Source: Streptomyces sp. cf386 (GTDB taxonomy: Bacteria; Actinomycetota; Actinomycetes; Streptomycetales; Streptomycetaceae). Taken from it: 64,000 nt of DNA. Position 1 is the first letter of the stretch; the number at the start of each line of letters is the position of its first letter. Made by a program: the position numbers and the translations under genes. A model generated the notes under the pieces. That model was not told the DNA's origin and did not search any database. It worked only from the letters and a program-made list of their open reading frames with translations. Below, one piece after another: positions 53,683 to 62,908 of the stretch. The DNA is taken from assembly GCF_900103585.1 (NCBI RefSeq), contig NZ_FNHV01000011.1:252280-316279 (forward strand), given 5' to 3'.

Positions 53683-54699
53683 ATGAACAATGCGGGCACC
53701 ATGGACCTGCTGGGGCTCTCCGCACTGGAGGAACGCGTCTACCGGCACTTCCTGAGACATCCGGGTACGCCGACGGAGGACATCCATCTGCTCCTCCACG
53801 CACGACGGGGCGACGTCCGCGCCGCGCTGGAGCGACTGACGGAGCTGGGCCTGCTCCGCCGCGCGGACGACGAGAACGAGGACGCTCCGGAAGGCGGCCT
53901 GACGGCGGCGGACCCGGAGATCGCGGTCGGGCTGCTCACCGACCGAAGACTGAGCGAGCTGCACCATGAGCTGCAGCAGGTGACCAGGGGGCGCAACCTG
54001 GTCGCGGAACTCCGTGCGGAGCAGAGCGCGCACCTGCCGACAGGCGGTGGTGTGGAGCGGATGACGAACCTCACGCAGATCCGCAACCGCATCGACGACC
54101 TCGCGTTCTTCGCCCGCGAGGAGATCATCTCCGTCGAGCCCTACCAGGCGCTCACCCCGGAGAACATCGAGCACGCGCGCCCGCTCGACAGCCGCTGTCT
54201 GCGCCGGGGCGTCCGTATCCGCAACGTCGTACTGAAGGAAGCCCTGGACGACCCACCGACCGCGGCCTACCTGCACGAACTGTCCGCCCAGGGCGCCAGC
54301 ATCAGAACCGCCCCCGACATCGCCGAACGCATCCTCGTCTACGACCGCCACACCGCCCTGGTCCCGGCGAACCCCGCGGACACCTCACGCGGCGCCCTGG
54401 TGGCCCAGGAACCGGGCCTGGTGGCCAGCGTCCTGTCCCTCTTCGAAAGAATCTGGGACCAGGCCACGGACCTGTCCCACCTACGCGACACCCCGCCCTC
54501 GGCATCCATCCCCCTCTCCCCCATGGAGCTGGAGGTCCTCAAATCCATGTGCCGAGTGACAAAGGACGAGATCGGCGCCCGCGAACTGGGCATCTCCCTA
54601 CGCACCTACCGCCGCCACGTAGCCGACATCCTCCGCACCCTGAACGCCAGCAACCGCCCCCACGCAGCGCTGCTGGCCCGCGAACGGGGTTGGATCTGA
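53683..54699 (+). CDS. Regulator with N-terminal winged helix and C-terminal LuxR-like domain (family member 4)
   Basis: A 338-residue protein. Residues 5-60 are a TrmB-like winged helix (LSALEERVYRHFLRHPGTPTEDIHLLLHA and the following recognition helix). The middle is the same sensor fold as the regulators at 33-36 kb (EEIISVEPYQALTPEN, RGVRIRNVVLKEAL, AERILVYDRHTALVP). The end is a LuxR-like helix-turn-helix (TKDEIGARELGISLRTYRRH). It probably controls the lanthipeptide cluster and may bind a cluster product or precursor, but no evidence in the sequence names the ligand. Confidence 0.8.
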   Translation: MNNAGTMDLLGLSALEERVYRHFLRHPGTPTEDIHLLLHARRGDVRAALERLTELGLLRRADDENEDAPEGGLTAADPEIAVGLLTDRRLSELHHELQQVTRGRNLVAELRAEQSAHLPTGGGVERMTNLTQIRNRIDDLAFFAREEIISVEPYQALTPENIEHARPLDSRCLRRGVRIRNVVLKEALDDPPTAAYLHELSAQGASIRTAPDIAERILVYDRHTALVPANPADTSRGALVAQEPGLVASVLSLFERIWDQATDLSHLRDTPPSASIPLSPMELEVLKSMCRVTKDEIGARELGISLRTYRRHVADILRTLNASNRPHAALLARERGWI

Positions 54700-54720
54700 C
54701 AACTTCCCGGCCTGTGTCTT

Positions 54721-54822
54721 TCAGCCCGTCCGGCGTTTGAGGACGAGGCCCCTTCAGGGCCCCAGCGGGGTCGAAGGGGCGGAGCCCCTGGAGGATGGGA
54801 CGGGTAGGGGCGGCGGGGGCGA
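54721..54822. repeat. Dispersed GC-rich intergenic repeat, copy C
   Basis: Begins AGCCCGTCCGGCGTTTGAGG and ends GGGGCGGCGGGGGCGA, the inverse of copy A at 4826-4966 and matching the right half of copy B at 18152-18251. It follows the stop of regulator 4 and precedes a convergent small gene. Confidence 0.7.
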
Positions 54823-54831
54823 GAACTCCCG

Positions 54832-55122
54832 TCAGCCGCCCCCTTCCGCCCCCTCCGCACGCCACGCACGCAGCGCCGGATCCTCAAGAACACCGGCCAA
54901 CCACGCCCGCACCGCAGCACCCGCAGTCCCCGACGACCCCGACGGGGGCCGGATCCGCAGATGGATCCGGCCCCCGTCCTCGTCGAGTCGCCAGTCGTGC
55001 CCCCAACCCTCGGGCAACGTACCGATCACCCTGATCACTGCGGTCGCCGCAGGCGCATCACCGGCTGTCCTACGGACCAGCACCACGTCCTGGAACTCCA
55101 CAGCCTCATCCACTCCGTTCAC
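54832..55122 (-). CDS. Small hypothetical protein coupled to an exported peptide gene
   Basis: A 96-residue protein from the GTG at 55122 (two more residues from a GTG at 55128). Its middle reads EFQDVVLVRRTAGDAPAATA and VIGTLPEGWGHDWRLDEDGG and its end ALRAWRAEGAEGGG; it looks like a small soluble alpha/beta protein. The start codon overlaps the stop of the exported-protein gene upstream (GTGA). I do not recognise the family. Confidence 0.5.
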   Translation of the reverse strand: MNGVDEAVEFQDVVLVRRTAGDAPAATAVIRVIGTLPEGWGHDWRLDEDGGRIHLRIRPPSGSSGTAGAAVRAWLAGVLEDPALRAWRAEGAEGGG

Positions 55123-55304
55123 TGCCACCCGTTGACGGCCACCTGGACCGAGGGCCCGCCCCCGACCTCCATCGTCACCGCCGCACTCACGGGCAACGCG
55201 ACCATCAGAGCCAGCGCGAGCACCGGAAGCCCTCTTCTCATGACGGCCTTGGTCGTCGTCATCCCCGTGTTCCCCGCAATCCCCGTGTTCCCCCTGTTTT
55301 CCAT
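55119..55304 (-). CDS. Small exported or membrane-anchored protein
   Basis: A 61-residue product from the ATG at 55304, or 47 or 40 residues from later ATGs (55262, 55241). The hydrophobic segment GLPVLALALMVALPVSAAVT is a signal peptide or anchor, leaving a mature part of about 15-20 residues (MEVGGGPSVQVAVNGWQ). The first part contains a short GNTG repeat from a low-complexity DNA tract, so a later start is likely. It overlaps the next gene by GTGA. Function unknown. Confidence 0.45.
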   Translation of the reverse strand: MENRGNTGIAGNTGMTTTKAVMRRGLPVLALALMVALPVSAAVTMEVGGGPSVQVAVNGWQ

Positions 55305-55516
55305 GTCCACGACTCTGCCAGCGCACACGAACCGCTTCCAGAGCGATCACTGTCAGGATCCTGCACGCCAAGAACCACTTCCTGTCAGACCCTTGGCCCC
55401 ACACCCCTGACCCCAGGCCTCACCCCTAGCCCCTCCGTACAACCAATTCCGGACCCCGCGAGTCCTGTTCGGCGACGGTTGATCATCACCGTCGCCGAAC
55501 ACGACCGAGGGACCCG

Positions 55517-57271
55517 ATGAACCCAGCCAGACGCACGACCGCCGGGGCCGCAGCCGGCGTCGTGCTCGCTATCGCAGGCGGACTGCTCACCATCACCACC
55601 GCACCCGCCTCCGCCGCCGTGACCTGCACGTCACCGGTCTTCAAGCGACAGTTCTTCGCGAACACGGCCTTCTCCGGTACACCGAAGAAGACCGACTGCG
55701 ACACCGCCGTCGACCAGAACTGGGGCACCGGCGCCCCGGCATCCGGCCTCCCGAAGGACAAGTTCTCCGTCCGCTGGAGCCTGACCCGCGACTTCGGCTC
55801 CGGCGGCCCCTTCTCCCTCACCGCCTCCGCCCAGGACGGCATCCGCGTCTATCTGGACGGCAAGCTCAAGATCGACCTCTGGAAGAACGTGTCCACGACG
55901 GTCAGGAAGACCGTCAACGTCACGATCCCGGCCGACAAGCACAGCCTGCGCGTCGACTTCGTCAACTGGACCGGGACGGCGAACGTCAAGTTCGCCTACG
56001 CGCCCCGCACGTCCGCGGACGTCGACAAGGTGAAGCCCCTTGCTCCGACGGCGACTTCGGCGTCGTACGACGCTTCGACCGGCAAGGCGAAGCTGACCTG
56101 GGCGAAGAACAAGGAAATGGACCTCGCCGGCTACCGCGTCTACCGGCGCCTGAAGGGCGCACCGTTCGGCGGCACGCCGCTCGCGACGACCGCTTCCTCG
56201 ACGTACTCGGACGCCACCCTCCCGGTGACCGGCGCGACCTACTACTACGAGGTCCGCGCCTACGACAAGGCCGGCAACGAGTCGACGGGCACGGCGGACC
56301 AAGCCGTCACCACCGCCGACCGGGTCGCCCCCGGCGTACCCACCATCACGCGCGCGACGGGCGAGGTGACCCCGACCGGCGGCACGGGCGGGCTCCAGGT
56401 CGGCTGGGACGCGGTCGCGGACGCGGCGTCGTACCGCGTCTACCGCGCGGCGAGCGAGAACGGCACGTACGCCAAGGTCGGGAGCACGGACCAGCTCACC
56501 TACCTGGACACCTCGGCCGCCGAGAACACCGTCTACTACTACCGGGTGTCGGCCGTCGACGCGGCGGGCAACGAGTCCGCGCGGTCCGAGCCCCAGCGGG
56601 GCAAGATCTGGGACAACGACCCGCCGCCGCTCGTCTCCGGGCTGAGCGTCACCCCGACCGAGTACGGCTTCCAGCTGGACTGGGACAAGAGCCCGGCCGA
56701 GGATCTGCAGCACTACCGGGTCTACTGGGGCGAGCTCCTGGGCGACGAGGGCGACGAACAGGTCTGCTATGGCACCGTGTCGGACTACGTCTCCCCCGAC
56801 GAGACGTCCTTCGCGTACACCACGCTCCCGGACGGCGACGAGGTCTGCTTCTTCCTCGACGCCGTGGACGACGACGGGAACTCCGCCATCAAGTGGAGCG
56901 ACGACGGCGTCCAGGCCGTGACCGCGACCGAGCTCGACATGACGCCGAGCGTGGCGACGCCCGAGGGCTCCCCGCTGCACCTGACGGCGACGGGCGCGGA
57001 GGGCGACGAGGGCAACCAGCTCACGTGGTCCGGGCTCGGCGCGGGCGAGGAGGAGTCCGCCGACCCGGCGGAGAGCTTCCGCGTCTACCGGTGGAACCCC
57101 GCCTCCGCCACGTACGAGAAGATCGCCGAACTCCCGGCCGGCGCCTTCACGTACTTCGACACGGGCGCGCGGCGCGGCACCACGTCCTTCTACTGGGTGA
57201 CCGGTGTGCAGGCCGACGGCACCGAGTCCGTCCCGGCGGGCGACTGGACGGTCACCGCCCCCGCCGCCTGA
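55517..57271 (+). CDS. Secreted protein with PA14-like and fibronectin type III domains
   Basis: A 584-residue exported protein. A Sec signal peptide ends near residue 34 (APASAAVTC). A PA14-like domain follows to about 160 (FFANTAFSGTPKKTDCDTAV, FSVRWSLTRDF, DGIRVYLDGKLKID). Three fibronectin-III repeats follow, with the repeated YRVYR and YYYEV/YYYRV strand motifs, and a last beta domain (LHLTATGAEGDEGNQLTWSG). Such modules bind carbohydrates or other surface ligands. No catalytic domain is seen. An autonomous terminator follows. Confidence 0.88.
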   Translation: MNPARRTTAGAAAGVVLAIAGGLLTITTAPASAAVTCTSPVFKRQFFANTAFSGTPKKTDCDTAVDQNWGTGAPASGLPKDKFSVRWSLTRDFGSGGPFSLTASAQDGIRVYLDGKLKIDLWKNVSTTVRKTVNVTIPADKHSLRVDFVNWTGTANVKFAYAPRTSADVDKVKPLAPTATSASYDASTGKAKLTWAKNKEMDLAGYRVYRRLKGAPFGGTPLATTASSTYSDATLPVTGATYYYEVRAYDKAGNESTGTADQAVTTADRVAPGVPTITRATGEVTPTGGTGGLQVGWDAVADAASYRVYRAASENGTYAKVGSTDQLTYLDTSAAENTVYYYRVSAVDAAGNESARSEPQRGKIWDNDPPPLVSGLSVTPTEYGFQLDWDKSPAEDLQHYRVYWGELLGDEGDEQVCYGTVSDYVSPDETSFAYTTLPDGDEVCFFLDAVDDDGNSAIKWSDDGVQAVTATELDMTPSVATPEGSPLHLTATGAEGDEGNQLTWSGLGAGEEESADPAESFRVYRWNPASATYEKIAELPAGAFTYFDTGARRGTTSFYWVTGVQADGTESVPAGDWTVTAPAA

Positions 57272-57289
57272 CCCAGGTACACGGGGCAC

Positions 57290-57331
57290 AGGGAAGGGGC
57301 CCGGAGAGTTCACTCTCCGGGCCCCTTCCCT
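57290..57331. terminator. Strong bidirectional terminator
   Basis: Perfect 20-base arms (57290-57309 and 57312-57331; first arm AGGGAAGGGGCCCGGAGAGT) between the convergent fibronectin-III and hspR genes. Confidence 0.92.
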
Positions 57332-57368
57332 GTCCGCTGTCCGCGTGCGCGTCCGCGTGCGCGCGCCG

Positions 57369-57821
57369 TCAGTCCGACGACTGCTGCCGCTTCGGCCGCC
57401 AGACCACCAACGCGCTGGTCTGCTGCACCTCCTGATACGGCACCAGATCCCGGCGGTACGACGCGTGCACCGCCGCCTCGCGCTGCTGCATCGTCGCCGC
57501 CGCGCCGTCCAGGGCCGACTGGAGTTCGGCGACCCGGGACTGGAGCGCGGCGACCTGGTTCTCCAGTTCGATGATGCGCTTGATGCCGGCCAGGTTGATG
57601 CCCTCGTCCTGCGACAACTGCTGGACGGTACGCAGCAGTTCGATGTCGCGGGCCGAGTAGCGGCGGCCCCGGCCGGCGGTGCGGTCCGGAGACACCAGGC
57701 CCAGGCGGTCGTACTGGCGCAGCGTCTGCGGGTGCAGGCCGGAGAGCTGGGCCGCCACCGAGATGACGTAGACCGGGGTCTCCTCGGTCAGTTCATACGG
57801 ATTGCGTCGACGGCCGTCCAT
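57369..57821 (-). CDS. hspR: Heat-shock repressor HspR
   Basis: A 150-residue MerR-type winged-helix repressor (YVISVAAQLSGLHPQTLRQY recognition region near residues 21-40, then RRYSARDIELLRTVQQLSQ) with a C-terminal coiled coil (IIELENQVAALQSRVAELQ). It binds HAIR operators with DnaK as co-repressor and controls the dnaK operon, clpB and lon in Streptomyces. Its ATG at 57821 is five bases after the dnaJ stop with GGGAGC nearby. It is the last gene of the dnaK operon it represses. Confidence 0.97.
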   Translation of the reverse strand: MDGRRRNPYELTEETPVYVISVAAQLSGLHPQTLRQYDRLGLVSPDRTAGRGRRYSARDIELLRTVQQLSQDEGINLAGIKRIIELENQVAALQSRVAELQSALDGAAATMQQREAAVHASYRRDLVPYQEVQQTSALVVWRPKRQQSSD

Positions 57822-57826
57822 CTCGA

Positions 57827-59008
57827 TCAAGCTCCCTTCGCGGCCTGGAACAGCTCAGCCCGCGGGTCCTCGTCCGCGGTCGCCTCGCGATACGCCTCAA
57901 GCGCGTCACGAGCCTTCCCCGTCAGGTCCTTCGGAACACTCACCTCGACGGTGACCAGGAGGTCGCCGCGGGTGCCGTCCTTACGGACCGCGCCCTTGCC
58001 CCGCGCCCGCATCGTACGGCCGTTGGGCGTGCCGGGCGGCAGTTTCAGGGTGACCGGCGGTCCGCCCAGGGTGGGGACCCTGACCTCGCCGCCGAGCGCC
58101 GCCTCCGTGAACGTCACGGGGACGGTGACCGTGAGGTTGTCGTCCTTGCGGCCGAACACCGGGTGCGCGTCGACGTGCACGGTGACGTACAGATCGCCCG
58201 CCGGGCCGCCGCGCTCGCCGGGTGCGCCCTTGCCGCGCAGCCGGATGCGCTGGCCGTCCGACACCCCGGCCGGGATGCGGACCTGCATCGTCCGGGACGA
58301 CTTGGCCCGGCCGCTGCCCTTGCACTCCAGGCACGGGTGCTCGGCGATCAGGCCGCGCCCCTTGCAGTCCGGGCAGGGGTCGGTCAGCGAGAAGCCGCCG
58401 CCCGAACCCCGGGCCACCTGGCCGGTGCCGACACAGGTCGGGCACACCCTGGGCGTGCCGTTCTTGTCGCCGGTGCCCGCGCAGGCCTTGCACGGGGACT
58501 GCGAGGACATCCGCAGCGGGACCGTCGCTCCCTCGATCGCCTCGGTGAAGCTGAGGGTGACCTCGGTGTCGATGTCCTGGCCGCGGCGGGGCTGGGTGCG
58601 GGTGCCCGCGCCCGTGCCGCCGCGGTTGAACAGGCCGCCGAATACGTCACCGATTCCGCCGCCGAAGCCGCCGGAACCCCCTTGGCCCTGGGCGCCGCCT
58701 CCGAAGAGGTCGCCCAGGTCGAAGTTGAAGGAGCCGCCGGCGCCGCCCGGCCCCGGACGGAAGCCGCCGTTGCCGAAGAGGGCGCGTGCCTCGTCGTACT
58801 CCTTGCGCTTCTTGGGGTCGCCGAGGACGTCGTTCGCCTCGGAGATCTCCTTGAAGCGCTCCTCCGCCTTGGCGTTGCCCTTGTTGGCGTCCGGGTGGTT
58901 CTCGCGGGCGAGCTTGCGGTACGCCTTCTTGATCTCGGCTTCGGTGGCGTCCTTGGGGACGCCGAGGACCTTGTAGAAGTCCTTCTCGATGAAGTCCTTG
59001 GTGCTCAT
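57827..59008 (-). CDS. dnaJ: Chaperone DnaJ (DnaJ1)
   Basis: A 393-residue type I Hsp40 that stimulates the DnaK ATPase. The J domain (residues 9-75) carries HPD in ENHPDANKG. A Gly/Phe-rich linker runs to about 140 (GNGGFRPGPGGAGGSFNFDL). Four zinc-binding modules follow: CKACAGTG, CPTCVGTG, CPDCKGRG and CLECKGSG, then the C-terminal substrate domain. It lies between grpE and hspR in the operon; the gap to grpE is 45 bases. Confidence 0.97.
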   Translation of the reverse strand: MSTKDFIEKDFYKVLGVPKDATEAEIKKAYRKLARENHPDANKGNAKAEERFKEISEANDVLGDPKKRKEYDEARALFGNGGFRPGPGGAGGSFNFDLGDLFGGGAQGQGGSGGFGGGIGDVFGGLFNRGGTGAGTRTQPRRGQDIDTEVTLSFTEAIEGATVPLRMSSQSPCKACAGTGDKNGTPRVCPTCVGTGQVARGSGGGFSLTDPCPDCKGRGLIAEHPCLECKGSGRAKSSRTMQVRIPAGVSDGQRIRLRGKGAPGERGGPAGDLYVTVHVDAHPVFGRKDDNLTVTVPVTFTEAALGGEVRVPTLGGPPVTLKLPPGTPNGRTMRARGKGAVRKDGTRGDLLVTVEVSVPKDLTGKARDALEAYREATADEDPRAELFQAAKGA

Positions 59009-59053
59009 CCCCGACGTCCCTCCTCCCTGATCGGGTTTCCCGTCAGTTCAACG

Positions 59054-59712
59054 TCAGCCCTCGTCCGGGCCACCGTTCTCCTTGTCGTCGCCCGCTGCCT
59101 CGGTCGCCTCCTCGGCCTTGACGGTCTGCGCGCCCGGCTGGGGCTCGGCGACGGCCACCCGCGCGGGGCGGATGGTGCGCTCGCCGATGCGATACCCGGG
59201 CTGCAGGATCGCCACGCAGGTCGTCTCGGTGACGTCCGGAGCGTAGGAGTGCATCAGGGCCTCGTGGATCGTCGGGTCGAAGGGCTCGCCCTCCTTGCCG
59301 AACGCCTGCAGGCCCATCTTCGCCGCGACGGTCTCCAGCGACTCCGCGACGGACTTGAATCCGCCGACGAGCTCGCCGTGTTCCCGCGCACGGCCGATGT
59401 CGTCGATCACGGGCAGGAGCTCGGTCAGGAGGTTCGCGATGGCGATCTCCTTGACCGTGATCCGGTCCCGCTCCACACGGCGGCGGTAGTTCTGGTACTC
59501 GGCCTGGAGCCGCTGGAGGTCCGCCGTGCGCTCACCGAGCGCCGTACGCACCTGGTCCAGCTGGGCCACCAGGCCCGCGTCTGCTGCTCCGTCCCCGGCC
59601 GGGGCCGCCCCCTCGCTGTTCGACGAGGTTGCGGCCTTCGACTCGGCGTCGTCAGGGGTCGCGCCGGAGGGGACGTCGGGCCTCTCCTCGAAGCCCGGGG
59701 TCTCCTCCGTCA

Positions 59713-59713
<1 letters not shown>
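59054..59713 (-). CDS. grpE: Nucleotide-exchange factor GrpE
   Basis: A 219-residue dimeric protein that releases ADP from DnaK. The long N-terminal acidic/Ala-rich extension (about 65 residues) precedes the coiled coil (LQRLQAEYQNYRRRVERDRI) and the beta-wing end (HEALMHSYAPDVTETTCVAI, GYRIGERTIRPARVAVAEP). Its ATG overlaps the dnaK stop by one base (TAATG), a coupled arrangement. The acidic tail (DDKENGGPDEG) is usual in actinomycetes. Confidence 0.97.
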
Positions 59714-61560
<1,847 letters not shown>

Positions 61561-61579
61561 GGTTGATTCCTCCAGCTGA

Positions 61580-61600
61580 CTTGAGTGGAACGGACTCAAG
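61580..61600 (-). promoter_or_regulatory. HAIR element 1 of dnaK (HspR operator)
   Basis: CTTGAGT-N7-ACTCAAG, an exact match to the HspR consensus, 20-40 bases upstream of the dnaK ATG. Confidence 0.95.
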
Positions 61601-61631
61601 TGTGCATGACGCCTCCCGCCCGGTCAACAGA

Positions 61632-61652
61632 GCTGAGTCGACCCCACTCAAC
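61632..61652 (-). promoter_or_regulatory. HAIR element 2 of dnaK (HspR operator)
   Basis: GCTGAGT-N7-ACTCAAC with the correct spacing and three changed outer bases, 52 bases upstream of element 1 by start position. It ends directly before the stop of the gene at 61655. Confidence 0.8.
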
Positions 61653-61654
61653 TC

Positions 61655-62719
61655 TTATCCGTTCCTTACACGCAACTGGGCTCTGACCTGCGTAGATGTG
61701 ACGTGAGTGGACGTCCGCGTGGTATCCCCCACGGGGAAATAGGGTTGACGCCGAGGCCCGTAGACCTTGATCCGCAGCAGTCCGAGTACGGCGATGAGGG
61801 CGACCGCCGCCACCCAGTACAACCCGGACACCGCGAGCCATCCCATGTGCACGAGAACCCCGACCAGCACCCCGGCGAAGGCGGCGACCCCCAGCAGGAC
61901 GGTCGCGCCCTGCGGGGTGAGGCCGAGGCGGCGCATACGGTGGGCGAGGTGATCGGGTGCGCCGCGCAGCAGGGGCCGCCCGGCCAGTCGCCGGGACAGC
62001 GTCACGAGGAGTACGTCGGCGGTGGCGAGGGCGGTGAGCGAGTAGAGGATGCCCACGCTCGACACCGGATCGCGTCCGGCCCGGGTCATCACGGCCGACG
62101 CCGCCACCATGAACCCGACGAACAGGGACCCGCACGACCCGAACCCGATGCGCGCGGGCGGCCAGTTGTGCATGAGGAACCCGGTCAGCGCGGCGGCCAG
62201 CACACTGAGCAGCACGGCGAGTTCGTCCATCACCTCGGCCGCCGCGAGCACACCGACACCGAAGGCGGTGACGACCCCGACGGTGCCGGCCAGCCCGTCC
62301 GCGTGGTCGAGCGCCTTGAAACCGACGGTGACGAGGACGATCAGGCCGACGGCCGGCACCCCCAGCAGGAAGCCCGTGTCGCCGTACGGCACCACGCAGG
62401 CCGCCGCCACGGCCGTACCGCCGACCAGGAACCGCGCCTTCACCCGCCGCACGTCGGCGACCAGCCCGAGCAGGGCGACGGCACCCCCGGCGATCAGCAG
62501 CCGCCTGATCTCGGGGCCGAGCGGGGCGACCCCCGCCCACTCCCAGCCGGCCACGACCAGGCAGGTGGCGAGGACGACGGCCAGACCGCCGAACAACGGC
62601 AGGGGCCGCTGCCGCCGACGGTCGATGACGCCGAGGCGCAGCGCGGGCAGCCGGAAGAGCGCCGAGAGGAAGGCGGCGAGGAGGAGGGCGGTGGTGGCGG
62701 CGGCGATCCCGTACAGCAC
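61655..62719 (-). CDS. MraY/WecA-like membrane protein, active site apparently degenerate
   Basis: A 354-residue protein with about ten spans that follows the polyprenyl-phosphate GlcNAc-1-phosphate transferase fold (PLPLFGGLAVVLATC near residue 40; FKALDHADGLAGTVGVVTAF). Three catalytic signatures are altered: the DD pair after span 3 reads VADVRRV, the NxxNxxDGxDGL motif reads FKALDHADGL, and FLGDxGS reads GFGSCGS. It may have lost transferase activity or use another substrate. The tail is basic and hydrophilic. It is transcribed toward the dnaK promoter region. Confidence 0.75.
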   Translation of the reverse strand: MLYGIAAATTALLLAAFLSALFRLPALRLGVIDRRRQRPLPLFGGLAVVLATCLVVAGWEWAGVAPLGPEIRRLLIAGGAVALLGLVADVRRVKARFLVGGTAVAAACVVPYGDTGFLLGVPAVGLIVLVTVGFKALDHADGLAGTVGVVTAFGVGVLAAAEVMDELAVLLSVLAAALTGFLMHNWPPARIGFGSCGSLFVGFMVAASAVMTRAGRDPVSSVGILYSLTALATADVLLVTLSRRLAGRPLLRGAPDHLAHRMRRLGLTPQGATVLLGVAAFAGVLVGVLVHMGWLAVSGLYWVAAVALIAVLGLLRIKVYGPRRQPYFPVGDTTRTSTHVTSTQVRAQLRVRNG

Positions 62720-62908
62720 GGAGCTAGGTTAGTGCCGTATATCCACTTTTGAGATGAATAACACGTTCGGATCTTAAGGCAACCCTCAGCGACCCAGATC
62801 ACCCCGCACCTGGCTACAGTGCGACGGAGGATGGGGGTAGTCTCAGACGGACTGCATAAGTTACCGCTTAGTAATATCTAACCCCTCGCAGGCCCGAGGA
62901 GCCCCGAA
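62720..62908. promoter_or_regulatory. Divergent promoter region, MraY-like gene / iron-sulfur reductase
   Basis: 189 bases, markedly AT-richer in two patches (AAAAGTGGATATACGGCACT antisense near 62730-62750, and GCTTAGTAATATCTAACCCC near 62863-62885). No palindromic operator stands out. Confidence 0.5.
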
